Assembly: GCA_030679915.1 (NCBI GenBank)
Contig: JAUXRY010000012.1
Location: 32,857-96,856, forward strand
DNA from: Thiobacillus sp.
GTDB taxonomy: Bacteria > Pseudomonadota > Gammaproteobacteria > Burkholderiales > Thiobacillaceae
Length of the DNA stretch: 64,000 nt
Reading direction: 5' to 3'
The translations under genes and the position numbers were made by a program. Under the pieces are notes generated by a model. The model saw only the letters and a list, made by a program, of their open reading frames with translations. It made no database searches and was not told where the DNA came from. Shown piece after piece: positions 1 through 8,770 of this stretch (position 1 is the stretch's first letter; the number at the start of each line of letters is the position of its first letter).

Positions 1-271
1 TGCGCGTCATCACCATCAGCCAGGCCAGGGGTTCGCCGCGCAGTGCATCGTAGCGACCGGCTTCGCGCCAGCTTTGCCAGAACGTCTCGATGCAGACTTC
101 TTCGGCCAGCTCGCGGCGGCCGGTGATCTTCATCGCAAGCCCGAATACACGTGGAAGTGTCAGGTCGTAGAGGCGACCCAACGCCACTTCATCTCCTGCA
201 GCCATAAGCTCGATCAGCGCTGCAAGTTGCAGGCCGTTCGAACTTTCCAAGGATTGAGGATTGGCACTCAT
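1..271 (-). CDS. ECF-type RNA polymerase sigma factor, N-terminal part (cut by window edge)
   Basis: The minus strand reads from an ATG at 271 to the window edge without a stop, giving about 90 residues. The sequence looks like sigma-70 region 2 of an extracytoplasmic-function sigma factor: a Leu/Ala-rich first helix, then GRLYDLTLPRVFGLAMKITG, then AEEVCIETFWQSWREA, which matches the core-binding and -10 recognition helices (the D-E-V-...-F-W-Q pattern is typical). Region 4 lies outside the window, so the subfamily cannot be fixed. It faces away from the DUF4331 gene. ECF factors of this kind often control a nearby secreted-protein cluster and are held by an anti-sigma factor encoded next to them, which would lie to the left. 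The assignment to ECF sigma is confident; the regulon is inference. Confidence 0.85.
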   Translation of the reverse strand, partial: MSANPQSLESSNGLQLAALIELMAAGDEVALGRLYDLTLPRVFGLAMKITGRRELAEEVCIETFWQSWREAGRYDALRGEPLAWLMVMTR

Positions 272-760
272 CACGCTGATTATAGCGTTCGTGCTAGTCC
301 GGCTCATTGCAAGATTCATCGATATTCCAGTTGGAAGGGCTCTTTTCTCAATACGCACATCTCCTCTATTTGGATGCACAGGAATTTCCCGACCGCGCTT
401 GTTTTCGTCTGAGCTGCTTTATTTGTAGCGTGCAAGTTTTAATCCATTCGCTCGACGTAACGAATATGAGATGGCTTGGGATGACCGCATTTTTGATAAG
501 TTCCGTGACGATTCACTTTTTACTACGGGATTTTAGGACGTGTCTGACAGCAATCACGTGCAACCCGACCACAATGGTCCATCTGCGATCGGGTCGATCA
601 GTATGTCGGCATCGGTGCACGTGCTTTATTCTTTTGCAAGCTTCATCAGCGCAAAGGTTTCATGAAACGTGCATCCAATATCAAACGGCCAGCGTAGTAA
701 CAAAATGGTTGGCAAAATGCCACCCACGTTGAAATTTCGACATAACTACTAGGAGGTCTC
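272..760. other. Long intergenic region with an inverted repeat upstream of the DUF4331 gene
   Basis: No convincing gene is visible in these roughly 490 bases. The open frames on the plus strand have no recognisable protein content and no good ribosome site. An inverted repeat sits at 707-725 (GGTTGGCA, three A, TGCCACCC; 7 of 8 positions pair), about 36 bases before the downstream start codon. It could be an operator or a short leader hairpin. The divergent promoters of the sigma factor and the DUF4331 gene must lie here. Confidence 0.4.
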
Positions 761-2320
761 ATGAACCGCATTCTGAACCGCACGTTGCTGAGCATTGCCC
801 TGACATTTGCCTTGACTCATACGGGACAGGCTGCCAATCACCGCGAAGCGCCGATTACCGCACTCGATCACAAAGCCGATATCACCGATGTCTATGCCTT
901 CCGCAGCTATAGCGGCGATGCAACGCCTAAAGTCACACTTATTATGGGTGTGGACCCTTTTCTCGAGCCCGCGAACGGACCGAACTGGTTTCCGTTTGAT
1001 CCGGACATCCTGTACGAACTGAAGGTGGACAACAATAACGATGCCAAACCTGATGTCGTGTTTGAATTCCGCTTTGTGACCGAACAGCGTTTGCCTGGCT
1101 TGTTCCAGGTTTATGCCGGCATCGAAGGTGGCGCGGTCGCACCCGCCAATTCGCCGTCTCCGGTAGCTCCCGGCACCCCTATCGTGCCCGATCGCATCAA
1201 CAGTTTTGACAGCCCCGGTCTGGGCCAGATTCAGCGCTACACGGTCACCATGGTGAAATACAACACGAATGGCCAGGTCATTTCACGCCAGGTGCTGGCG
1301 CAGAATTTGCCAGCTGTTCCCGCCAATGTCGGTCCGCGCACGATGGATTACAGTGCGCTCTACCAGGCTGGAATTCACACCCTGCCGGGCGGCGCCAAGT
1401 CATTTGCCGGCACGACTGACGATGCCTTCTGGATTGATCTCGGTGGCGCATTTGATACGTTCAACACGCATATCTTCCCCGTTCTGACCGCTGCACAGGA
1501 TGCGGCCGCCGAGAATTTTGCGCCCGATACGGTTTCTGGATTCGCGGTTAATCATATTGCGGTTGAAGTTCCTGTTGCCATGCTGACCCGCACCGGACAG
1601 GTAGAGTCTGCCACATCTACGGCTGCAACCATTGGCGTCTGGGCGACGACTTCGCGTCCGCAGGTAACAGTGCGTCGTTCACCGCTCCCTTCAAGCAGTC
1701 AGGGCCAATGGCGTCAGGTTCAACGCATGGGAAATCCACTGATCAATGAATTGCTGATCGGCACCGGCTCCAAAGACCGTTTCAGCATGGATGTACCGGC
1801 TAATGACGGCCAGTTCGCAAGCTTCCTGCTCGACCCTGCATTGCCGCGCGTGATCAACGCATTGACGAATGGAGCGGTCGCCATTCCCGCCGCACCGCGT
1901 ACCGATCTGCTGCCGGTCGTGACGTATGCAGCGCCGATCGCTGCGGCGGGAACGCCTGCTGGGCCGGTTGCCGATTTGCTGCGTCTTAACACCGGCGTAG
2001 CACCGACCGCTCCCGCCAGTGCCAGTCGTCTTGGCCTGCTGGGAGGCGACGTCGCAGGTTTCCCCAACGGACGCCGTGTGTTTGATGACGTGACCGATGT
2101 GGCGTTGCGCATAGTCGTAGGGGGTGTACTCGCTGCGACGTTCCCGGGTTATGACGCCAACATTGGCGGCCGACTCGGTGACGGCGTTAATGTCAACGAT
2201 ACCGCCTACAAGACCAGCTTCCCCTATGTGGGTGAAGCACCGTCGGGTCGTGACCGGCGTCATATAGACCCAGGTGAGCCAGGCTGTACCGCAGGTGGCG
2301 GAGCCGACTGCCCGCAGTAA
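761..2320 (+). CDS. DUF4331 family secreted protein
   Basis: The 519-residue product begins with a signal peptide (about residues 1-24, ending THTGQA) followed by the family hallmark HREAP and ADITDVYAF. DUF4331 proteins are predicted secreted or periplasmic proteins of unknown biochemical function, common in environmental Proteobacteria. Conserved Asp/Asn-rich blocks follow (MGVDPFLEPANGPNWFPFDP; ELKVDNNNDAKPDVVFEF). The C-terminus has an Asp/Asn-rich stretch (DGVNVNDTAY) and two cysteines in the last 15 residues that could form a disulfide. A strong ribosome site (AGGAGG) lies just upstream of the ATG. It is followed 66 bases later by a TPR gene, with a hairpin between them, so the two may be co-transcribed with partial attenuation. 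The family call is secure; the function is unknown. Confidence 0.9.
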   Translation: MNRILNRTLLSIALTFALTHTGQAANHREAPITALDHKADITDVYAFRSYSGDATPKVTLIMGVDPFLEPANGPNWFPFDPDILYELKVDNNNDAKPDVVFEFRFVTEQRLPGLFQVYAGIEGGAVAPANSPSPVAPGTPIVPDRINSFDSPGLGQIQRYTVTMVKYNTNGQVISRQVLAQNLPAVPANVGPRTMDYSALYQAGIHTLPGGAKSFAGTTDDAFWIDLGGAFDTFNTHIFPVLTAAQDAAAENFAPDTVSGFAVNHIAVEVPVAMLTRTGQVESATSTAATIGVWATTSRPQVTVRRSPLPSSSQGQWRQVQRMGNPLINELLIGTGSKDRFSMDVPANDGQFASFLLDPALPRVINALTNGAVAIPAAPRTDLLPVVTYAAPIAAAGTPAGPVADLLRLNTGVAPTAPASASRLGLLGGDVAGFPNGRRVFDDVTDVALRIVVGGVLAATFPGYDANIGGRLGDGVNVNDTAYKTSFPYVGEAPSGRDRRHIDPGEPGCTAGGGADCPQ

Positions 2321-2330
2321 AAGCAGGGTT

Positions 2331-2358
2331 GTGTTGACGGGCTTTGGCCTGTCAACAC
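2331..2358 (+). terminator. Strong intergenic hairpin, attenuator or weak terminator
   Basis: GTGTTGACGGGC and GCCTGTCAACAC pair around a TTTG loop to give a stem of about 12 base pairs, 10 bases after the DUF4331 stop. The downstream T-run is poor (ATTTGGG), so it may reduce read-through into the TPR gene, or protect the 3' end of the first message, rather than stop transcription fully. Confidence 0.5.
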
Positions 2359-2386
2359 ATTTGGGCAACTGTTTAGAGAGAACGTA

Positions 2387-3595
2387 ATGATTCGCCACAT
2401 ATTTCTGATTGCTTTGACATTGTTGCTGGGTCACCTCCCGGCCTATGCAGAGCCTGTACCTCTTCCCGAATTTTCTCCTGCCGAGCAGCGAATCAGCCTT
2501 GCGCGTAAAGCTATCGACAAGAACCCTCAACGCTATGAAGCGCATGCCCAGCTTGCCATGGCCTTGGCGCAACGCGCCCGTGAAACCTCCAATACGATGT
2601 ATTACACCCAGGCAGAAACCGCCGTTCTGCAATCGCTGAAACTTTCACCTGGCAACCTCGAAGCACGGCGGGTACAAATCTGGGTAATGCTGGGCAAACA
2701 CGAGTTTGCCGATGCGCTGGTCGCAGCCCAGGCGTTAAACAAGCTGATACCTGATGATGTTCAAACCTACGGCTACCTGACTGATGCCAATATCGAACTC
2801 GGCCACTATGCGGAGGCAGAGCGTGCTGCGCAATGGATGCTCGACCTGCGTCCCGGCAACATTCCGGGCCTGACGCGCGCCGCCTATCTGCGCGAGTTGT
2901 ATGGTGATCTACCAGGGAGTCTGGATCTGATGGCGCAGGCTTATCAACGCACTCCCATCACCGAACGCGAAGACCGCGCATGGTTGCTGACGCATATGGC
3001 CCACCTGCAATTGGTCAGCAAGCAGCCTCAACGGGCCGACGATCTGTTGACTCTGGCCTTGCAGCAGTTCCCTGATTATCACTATGCGCTGGCACAGCGG
3101 GCGAAAGTCCGTCAGGCCCAGGGTCGCCATGCCGAGGCTGTTGCTTTTTATCGACAGCATGTAGCCGTTGCGCCTCACCCTGAGAATTTTTTCTATCTTG
3201 GTGAAGCATTGTTGCAGCAGGGACAAAAACGTGAAGCCAGACAGGTTTTCACTAAATTCGAAACGCTGGCACGTGCCGAAAGTCTGTCATGGGATAACGC
3301 CAATCGCGAACTGATCGCCTATTACGCCGACTATGCCAAGCGGCCAGCCGATGCACTGAAACTGGCTGAAGCCGAAATGACGCGCCGCCAGGACATCCAT
3401 ACGCTGGACGCCTACGCCTGGGCACTATATCTCAACGGGAAATACACGCAGGCCCAGCAGGTCATCGATCGTGCCCTGGGTGTTGGCGCGCTTGATGCCC
3501 AGTTGCACGATCACGCACGCAGGATAGCTGAGAAAAGCGGTGCGGTCGGCAAGCAACTTCGAAATTCTGAAACTCATAAACTGGGATGGCTTTGA
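2387..3595 (+). CDS. Secreted TPR-repeat protein
   Basis: The 402-residue product has a signal peptide (about residues 1-21, ending LPAYA) and then repeated 34-residue helix pairs of the tetratricopeptide type, for example YEAHAQLAMALAQRA, PGNLEARRVQIWVMLGKHEF and HTLDAYAWALYLNGKYTQAQ. TPR arrays are protein-docking scaffolds; here the protein would act in the periplasm or on the surface. No catalytic domain is seen. Its position directly behind the DUF4331 gene suggests a shared unit, possibly with TPR-mediated handling of the secreted partner (inference). The ATG at 2387 is preceded by a GAGAG-like ribosome site and gives a complete signal peptide. Confidence 0.8.
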   Translation: MIRHIFLIALTLLLGHLPAYAEPVPLPEFSPAEQRISLARKAIDKNPQRYEAHAQLAMALAQRARETSNTMYYTQAETAVLQSLKLSPGNLEARRVQIWVMLGKHEFADALVAAQALNKLIPDDVQTYGYLTDANIELGHYAEAERAAQWMLDLRPGNIPGLTRAAYLRELYGDLPGSLDLMAQAYQRTPITEREDRAWLLTHMAHLQLVSKQPQRADDLLTLALQQFPDYHYALAQRAKVRQAQGRHAEAVAFYRQHVAVAPHPENFFYLGEALLQQGQKREARQVFTKFETLARAESLSWDNANRELIAYYADYAKRPADALKLAEAEMTRRQDIHTLDAYAWALYLNGKYTQAQQVIDRALGVGALDAQLHDHARRIAEKSGAVGKQLRNSETHKLGWL

Positions 3596-3698
3596 TATTT
3601 CAGACCGAGGACCGACTTGCTTGATGCATGCGCGGGGAACGATGGTGTGAGTTGGTGTCACGCTTTTTAATATCGATTTTTAATGAGGAGATTTTCCC

Positions 3699-4418
3699 AT
3701 GCTAGCCATCCGCTCTACCCTGATCACTTTGCTGTTTGCCGGATATGTGGGGATTGCCCAATCCGCGCCCATTGTTTTCACTGACACCAGTTACACCACC
3801 TTTGCACAGGCTGATGCCGGCAATGCCAGCGGTGGACCCGATAGTGCGTTTACGATGAACCTATTGCCGATCAGTTCAGCGGCAGCCGCCACGAGTGACG
3901 ACGGTGACTCCGCATCAGCCGTGGCATTTGCCGACACTCCGATGTTCCTCACCGCCACCAACGATGCTTTCGGCGTGTCAGGCCCGGCGTCTTCCAATGC
4001 CGTCGCGACGTTCACAGGACTATTTGATGCATTGCCCGGATTGCTGACGCTCTCGTTTGATTTTGAATCACTGGTTGAACAGATGACGAACGGTTTCGGC
4101 AACAATTCTCTTGCGGTCACGCTTGAGGTCGGTGGCATTACCTTGTTCAATGACATCCTGTTTGCTTCAGGTTCGATCAATCAGCAATTCCTGCTGGCCA
4201 CCGGTGGCTCGGGATTGTTTGACCTTACGCTTATTAGTACGGCTGATGCGTCAGCCGGTGATTCAGCGTTCAGCCTGGGCACCGTGAATGCTTCGCTTGA
4301 CGCCGTGGCAGCCTCGGCTGTACCAGAGCCAGCCAGTGTTGCCTTGTTGATGACGGGATTGCTCGGACTGGGTTTCATGCGTCGCGGTCAGTTATCTGCG
4401 CGTTTGAAGATGACCTAA
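3699..4418 (+). CDS. PEP-CTERM sorting-domain protein
   Basis: The 239-residue product has an N-terminal signal peptide (about 22 residues, ending AQSAP) and a C-terminal PEP-CTERM tag: Val-Pro-Glu-Pro at about 208-211, a hydrophobic helix (SVALLMTGLLGLGF), then an Arg/Lys tail. Such proteins are exported by Sec and processed by an exosortase, typically in exopolysaccharide-producing bacteria. The middle is rich in Ala, Ser, Asp and Thr with no catalytic motif, as usual for this class. No exosortase gene is in the window, so it must be elsewhere in the genome. A good ribosome site (GAGGAG) precedes the ATG. The mature protein's function is unknown. Confidence 0.88.
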   Translation: MLAIRSTLITLLFAGYVGIAQSAPIVFTDTSYTTFAQADAGNASGGPDSAFTMNLLPISSAAAATSDDGDSASAVAFADTPMFLTATNDAFGVSGPASSNAVATFTGLFDALPGLLTLSFDFESLVEQMTNGFGNNSLAVTLEVGGITLFNDILFASGSINQQFLLATGGSGLFDLTLISTADASAGDSAFSLGTVNASLDAVAASAVPEPASVALLMTGLLGLGFMRRGQLSARLKMT

Positions 4419-4532
4419 GTTTCAGCGCGGATTTAACCTTCGCCGCACAGCACAAGGCGAATCCGGAGATAAAGAATGCATAGGAGGGTGCATCCACCGC
4501 GGGTCACGGTCCGTAATTGCTGTGAATTGTGA

Positions 4533-5010
4533 ATGTTGAATCCATCCCGGGTACGTCAAACGCGTACTCAATATTCAGCCCTCGCTTCTTGGGTAATCTA
4601 TCTGCGACAAGTGATCTTTCCGATTTTCGCCTTGCTGCTCCTGCTGGCAAGTCAAGCCGCCTTTGCTGAAACGGATCTGGTCGATACCGACTTTGTCAGG
4701 CTGGAGAATGCATGGGAATGGGTAGGCGATCGGTATCAAACGGACTATTACGCGCCTAGTCTCGCTGTCGATTCGTCAGGCCCGGCAAGCGATGAGCGGC
4801 GTGTCAGACGGGGCGGCTCCTACTCATTGCGAACCCCATCAGGTGCGCGTAATTTACCGCGCGGTCGATACCCCGGACACCTGCTATTCGGCAATCGGTT
4901 TCAGGGTGCTGCGCGAGGCAAAATGCCCCGGATTAGATAAATATAAGACTGCTACTTTGCGGCCGAGCTGCAGTCTGGGACTAATGCAATACTTGAGACG
5001 GCGGATGTGA
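4533..5010 (+). pseudogene. Frameshifted, truncated formylglycine-generating-enzyme (FGE-sulfatase) domain gene
   Basis: Two overlapping plus frames together resemble the end of an FGE-sulfatase domain. The first frame, from the ATG at 4533, gives a signal-anchor-like start and then ENAWEWVGDRYQTDYY and SGPASDERRVRRGGSYS, matching the family's NVWEW-x-DWY and RVLRGGSW blocks. It then runs into an unrelated tail ending at 4940. The other frame (ending at 5010) continues with VIYRAVDTPDTCYSAIGFRV, the expected end of the domain (IGFRVxRE). The shift lies near 4840-4856. The first two thirds of a normal domain are missing. It overlaps the 3' end of the SnoaL-like gene on the opposite strand. The remnant is most likely non-functional; a sequencing error could explain the shift but not the missing N-terminal part. 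Confidence 0.7.
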
Positions 5011-5403
5011 AACGGAGGGCGCGCCCACCTGCAGCGGTGAGGCATGGTGTAGAACAAGGTGCCAACCCTCATTTTCTTTGCGGAATACGTTAGTTGCCAG
5101 AATGGGGGGCCGTGGTTCGGTCTCTTGACCTATCACCAGGTATTCACGTACGAGTCGAATGACCTGGTTGGCTTCGCGTATTTCGTGTGCGACTTCGACT
5201 TGAACCTGAAAGTGTCCGGCAGCCTCGAACATGCTGCGCCAGCCTGCCGCTACGGCACTTCGACCATTGAGCGGGGCGGTTAGCGGATGGATGCAGGCAA
5301 TGCTATTGTCGCTGGCCCAGACCGCCATCATCGCGTCGAGATCGCGTGCTTCAAAAGCAGCGTAGAAAGCAGATTCGGCAGCTTCCGGCGTAGGAAAACT
5401 CAT
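4981..5403 (-). CDS. SnoaL-like / NTF2-fold protein
   Basis: The 140-residue product begins AAESAFYAAFEARDLDAMMA, then has the pattern seen in SnoaL-like/DUF4440 proteins: an acidic helix, HPLTAPLNGRSAVAAGW, and beta strands such as QVIRLVREYLVIG and GWHLVLHHASPL. The fold is a cone-shaped alpha+beta barrel used by many small enzymes and binding proteins. The substrate cannot be read from the sequence. It is the last gene of the minus-strand exopolysaccharide unit, 21 bases after the exporter gene, so co-transcription is likely but a role in polysaccharide export is only inferred. Its 3' end overlaps the frameshifted FGE remnant. Confidence 0.75.
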   Translation of the reverse strand: MSFPTPEAAESAFYAAFEARDLDAMMAVWASDNSIACIHPLTAPLNGRSAVAAGWRSMFEAAGHFQVQVEVAHEIREANQVIRLVREYLVIGQETEPRPPILATNVFRKENEGWHLVLHHASPLQVGAPSVSHPPSQVLH

Positions 5404-5424
5404 ATTTCACACATGGCTGTGGCG

Positions 5425-7092
5425 TCAGTAATACCAGATCAGGCTGGCACCCAGATAGTTCCGGGTGTAACCGCTGCCGGTTCGCAAAAAAGCGCTGCTG
5501 TCGCTGCCGCCCGTATGCAGGCGTAGCCGAAACTGTGGTGCCAGATCGCGTGAGGCGGACAACTCCCAAGCATACAGACCGCTGCTGCCACCGGGTGTTT
5601 CCCACAGTTTTCCCAACGCCAAACGTGCTTCCAGCAGCCAGCCTGCGGCTTCCTGTTCGGCGCGAGCTTGCAGCTTGAGTTCACGGTAGTGTTCAGGATT
5701 GTAATAACCGCGCGCGATGGCGGGATCCGAGTTGCTGAATCCCATGCCTTCCACACCCACAATGATACGGGGCTGCGACGAGGTAAGCGTGTGTTCGACA
5801 CGACCAATCACCCGCGTACGCTGGTTACCATCGTCAAAGCGCAGCACGGCACCGCCCAGGGTGGCGCTCCAACGGGGTGCAAAGCGCCAGTCTGTGCTGG
5901 CGGAGAATACGTTGAGTGTGACCTTGTTGTTGATGGACTGGATGTTTTCGATCACGTCATTGCCGGCTTCAAGGTCGATACGCCAGAAATCTGCCGGAAT
6001 CCACTTGCCTTGCAGTTTCCAGGCAGCTGTCTGCCAGCCGTCATAGTCGCGGACGCCTACTGTCAATGCAGGCCAGAACAAGCCTTGCTCGATATTGCCC
6101 ACACGGGAACCGACCTTGATCAGCAGTTGGCGGCCATCGATACGGCGTCCGTTTTGCTCGATACGGGCACCGCGTGCAGAAACATCAAGCGAGCGCCCTG
6201 CGTTGAAGTGTTGTTGCCAGCCCAGGCTCACGGCATGGATGTCGAGCTGGTCGCTGTCCCATGAAGTATCGAATTCGCCACGGATGGAAGAGCTGGTTTC
6301 CCGTTTGAGCGTGTTGCGCAGGGTCGCTGCATCGGCTCCTTCAGCGTTGCCCAAAGTCGACCAGGCACTGTCTTCCAGCCCTGACCACCGCAAGGCAAGT
6401 GCGCGCTCCACCCGGGTGTCGCGTGCGAGCTCAGGGTTATCCGCTATCGCCGACGCATAGGCTGCGACCGCATCGAAATGGCGGCCACGGGCGTTGAGTG
6501 CGCGCGCGAGCCCGATACGGGCATGCCGATTCTCGGGGTGAGATTCCGTGATGGTGCGGTATTTCACGGCGGCCTCATCGTGACGGTCCAGCCATAAAAG
6601 CATCCGGGCTTCACCCAGACGAGCCTGAAGGTTGTCGGGCGGGCCTGACATTGTGCGGTACACCACCAGGGCCTCGGCAAATCGATTGCTGAGGGACAAG
6701 GATTCGGCGAGGCCGAGCAAGGCTTCGGTTTTTTGTGCTGGCACCTGTTGTGAAACTTCCTGGAACAGCGGAATCGCTTCGGTATGACGGCCCCCCCAGG
6801 CGAGTTGCCACGCCAGGGCCAACAGTACGTCATATCGTCGCCGGGGTGCAGTTGCGAGTACTTGCTGATAAAGGCTTGCAGCGGGCTGATGCTGGTCTGA
6901 CCACGCACGAACGCGCGCGGCTTCTATCATTAAATCGGCCTGGCCGGGTTGCTCGGCCAATAGCACATCGTACAAGGTGTTGGCCTCGGCATAGCGCTGC
7001 TGGTCGACCAGCGCGCGCGCCTGATTCAGGTCAGCGCCCAAGGCGGAAATACTGAGACCGAGACCGGCGATCAGGAACAGCCGTTTGATCAT
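5425..7092 (-). CDS. PgaA-like outer-membrane exporter (TPR domain plus beta-barrel)
   Basis: The 555-residue product has a signal peptide (about 1-19, ending SISALGA), a periplasmic TPR region to about residue 265 (for example NQARALVDQQRYAEANTLYD and YRTITESHPENRHARIGLAR), and then alternating amphipathic strands ending in an aromatic C-terminus (SLIWYY), the usual signature of an outer-membrane beta-barrel. This two-part layout is that of PgaA/BcsC-type exopolysaccharide exporters, though it is shorter than E. coli PgaA (about 800 residues). Its start overlaps the upstream glycosyltransferase gene by four bases, indicating translational coupling. The likely role is passage of the polymer made by the neighbouring synthase through the outer membrane. 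The polymer's identity is not known. Confidence 0.85.
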   Translation of the reverse strand: MIKRLFLIAGLGLSISALGADLNQARALVDQQRYAEANTLYDVLLAEQPGQADLMIEAARVRAWSDQHQPAASLYQQVLATAPRRRYDVLLALAWQLAWGGRHTEAIPLFQEVSQQVPAQKTEALLGLAESLSLSNRFAEALVVYRTMSGPPDNLQARLGEARMLLWLDRHDEAAVKYRTITESHPENRHARIGLARALNARGRHFDAVAAYASAIADNPELARDTRVERALALRWSGLEDSAWSTLGNAEGADAATLRNTLKRETSSSIRGEFDTSWDSDQLDIHAVSLGWQQHFNAGRSLDVSARGARIEQNGRRIDGRQLLIKVGSRVGNIEQGLFWPALTVGVRDYDGWQTAAWKLQGKWIPADFWRIDLEAGNDVIENIQSINNKVTLNVFSASTDWRFAPRWSATLGGAVLRFDDGNQRTRVIGRVEHTLTSSQPRIIVGVEGMGFSNSDPAIARGYYNPEHYRELKLQARAEQEAAGWLLEARLALGKLWETPGGSSGLYAWELSASRDLAPQFRLRLHTGGSDSSAFLRTGSGYTRNYLGASLIWYY

Positions 7093-8360
7093 GATGCAAT
7101 TTCCTGGGCGAAATCCTTACGTACAGTGTGCCAGCGAATTGACTGACGCGAGGGACGCCGGAACAGCCAAAGCAGCGAGATGAAGTTGGCCCATGCCAGG
7201 AGCATCCAGTACACAATCGGGTAGTACACGGCATAAGGATAATATTTCAGCGTATCGGGATCGTAGCGTCGATCCATCAAGGTGCCGGTGAGCAATTGCA
7301 GCATGGCCAGCGTGGCGATCACCATGCCCCACAGGTTGGGGAGGGGGTGCGCGCCTACCGGCGGATAGCCTGCCGCATAGGACACGGCCCATAAGCTGGT
7401 GAGCACGACAAAGCAGGCCGCCCACAGGATGGACAATGACGATTCAATATAAATCGGCCACATGCGGCGGTATTTCCAGTGCATGATCACGTCGCGATGC
7501 TTGTGTAACACCTGCATCAGGCCGCGTGACCAGCGGCGGCGCTGACTGAACAGTGCAGAAAGGGTGGAGGGCACCGTCATCCATACCAGCGCGCGCGGTT
7601 CATAGCGAATGTCCCAGAAACGCCGTTGCAGCTTCCAGGTGAGCTCGATGTCTTCGGTCGGCATTTCCGGTGAGAAACCACCGACGTCAAGCAGGGCTGA
7701 TTTGCGGAAGGCGGCCACCACGCCGGATACCGTCATGATGCGCCCCCATATGCGTTGCGAGCGACGCAGCAAGCTGACGATCGAGCTGAATTCGATCAGT
7801 TGCAGCCGGGCCAGAAAGGTGTCCACATTCTTGACGCGCGGATTGCCGGTAACCGCAGCGACCCGCGCATGATCGAAGTGCGGCAGCATGTGCTGGAGTA
7901 TGTCAGGCGCCGGCTCGGCATCGGCATCCATGATGAGCACGATCTCTCCATTCAGACACGGCAGGGCATCATTCATCGCCATGGCCTTGCCTTCGTTCTG
8001 CTGTTTGGCGATCAGCCGTACCTGGCCCGTCCGGACGTATTGTTCTACGACACTACGCGTGTTGTCGGTGGAGCCGTCGTCGACCACCACGATTTCATAA
8101 TGGGGATAGTCGATGGCTGTCACGGCTGCCAGCGCGTGGGCAATGACCCGTTCTTCGTTATGGGCCGGGATCAGTATCGAGACACTGGGGTAGTGGGTGA
8201 GTGCGACCGGGGCTTCATGTTTTTCCCAGCGGTTGCGGAAAAAAAGTGAAGTGGTGATCCACATCACGCTGGTGACGATCGGATATGCCGCAAAAAAAAT
8301 GATCGCGATCCAGTAGGCCCAACTGTGCTGGATCGCGCCCAGAAAATCGATAAGAGTCAT
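7089..8360 (-). CDS. Family 2 glycosyltransferase, PgaC/IcaA-like polysaccharide synthase
   Basis: The 423-residue inner-membrane protein has an N-terminal membrane segment (about residues 12-40), a GT2 catalytic domain with the nucleotide-sugar aspartates VVDDGSTDN and LIMDADAEP, the acceptor-site block PTEDIELTWKLQRR, and the processive-synthase motif QRRRW (SQRRRWSRGL), then several C-terminal membrane segments. This is the layout of PgaC/IcaA (poly-N-acetylglucosamine) and related processive beta-glycan synthases. Four-base overlaps join it to the PgaD-like gene before it and the exporter gene after it. The sugar is not certain: without a PgaB deacetylase in the operon, the product may be PNAG or a different beta-linked polymer. 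Confidence 0.9.
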   Translation of the reverse strand: MTLIDFLGAIQHSWAYWIAIIFFAAYPIVTSVMWITTSLFFRNRWEKHEAPVALTHYPSVSILIPAHNEERVIAHALAAVTAIDYPHYEIVVVDDGSTDNTRSVVEQYVRTGQVRLIAKQQNEGKAMAMNDALPCLNGEIVLIMDADAEPAPDILQHMLPHFDHARVAAVTGNPRVKNVDTFLARLQLIEFSSIVSLLRRSQRIWGRIMTVSGVVAAFRKSALLDVGGFSPEMPTEDIELTWKLQRRFWDIRYEPRALVWMTVPSTLSALFSQRRRWSRGLMQVLHKHRDVIMHWKYRRMWPIYIESSLSILWAACFVVLTSLWAVSYAAGYPPVGAHPLPNLWGMVIATLAMLQLLTGTLMDRRYDPDTLKYYPYAVYYPIVYWMLLAWANFISLLWLFRRPSRQSIRWHTVRKDFAQEIAS

Positions 8361-8767
8361 GATGCGAAGCGTTGCAGGTGCGGTGATGATTCATGCTGGG
8401 CATGAAAACACTTTTTTTCGCTGTTGCTCAGAATGGTGATGCTGCGTGCCTGCTTCAGTTGATCGAAATTGGCCTGTATCGCCCGCCCCATCCAGTCTTT
8501 CTCATAGCGCGTTTCAACGACCTGAACCTGTCGCCGCGGTCCTTTATGTGCGTAGATCCCCCGGTTATGCTGGACCCATAAAAGCGTAATGATAGGCAGG
8601 AGTATCAGTGCACCAGAGAATAGCCAGATGATGCTGGAAAGCGAGTTTGATGTTTGCTGCAGGACCACCCACCAGAGTCCGCCAAAAAGGCCCCAGCCAA
8701 GTATGACAAGGATGATATGCCAGACAACATGGAGCGGTCCGGACAAGGCTGGACGCTGGAAAAGCAT
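8357..8767 (-). CDS. PgaD-like membrane protein
   Basis: The 136-residue product has two hydrophobic helices (about residues 13-35 and 48-66) followed by a basic cytoplasmic tail with WVQHNRGIYAHKGPRRQ, resembling the W-x-x-YN-x-x-R-x-x-G-x-x-RR block of PgaD. In E. coli, PgaD is the small partner of PgaC and the pair forms the c-di-GMP-responsive synthase. Position agrees: it starts 3 bases after the PEP-CTERM gene ends and overlaps the synthase gene. Similarity is by pattern and context, so it is called PgaD-like. If c-di-GMP binds the synthase pair here too, it would fit the c-di-GMP riboswitch elsewhere in the window. Confidence 0.7.
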   Translation of the reverse strand: MLFQRPALSGPLHVVWHIILVILGWGLFGGLWWVVLQQTSNSLSSIIWLFSGALILLPIITLLWVQHNRGIYAHKGPRRQVQVVETRYEKDWMGRAIQANFDQLKQARSITILSNSEKKCFHAQHESSPHLQRFAS

Positions 8768-8770
8768 GGT

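Noticed and set aside
307..732. Open frame of 141 codons before the DUF4331 gene
   Set aside because: No recognisable motif, no ribosome site, irregular Cys/His-rich composition typical of chance translation, and it fills a promoter region.
1691..2632. Minus-strand open frame opposite the DUF4331 gene
   Set aside because: Overlaps two well-supported secreted-protein genes and has no protein-like pattern.
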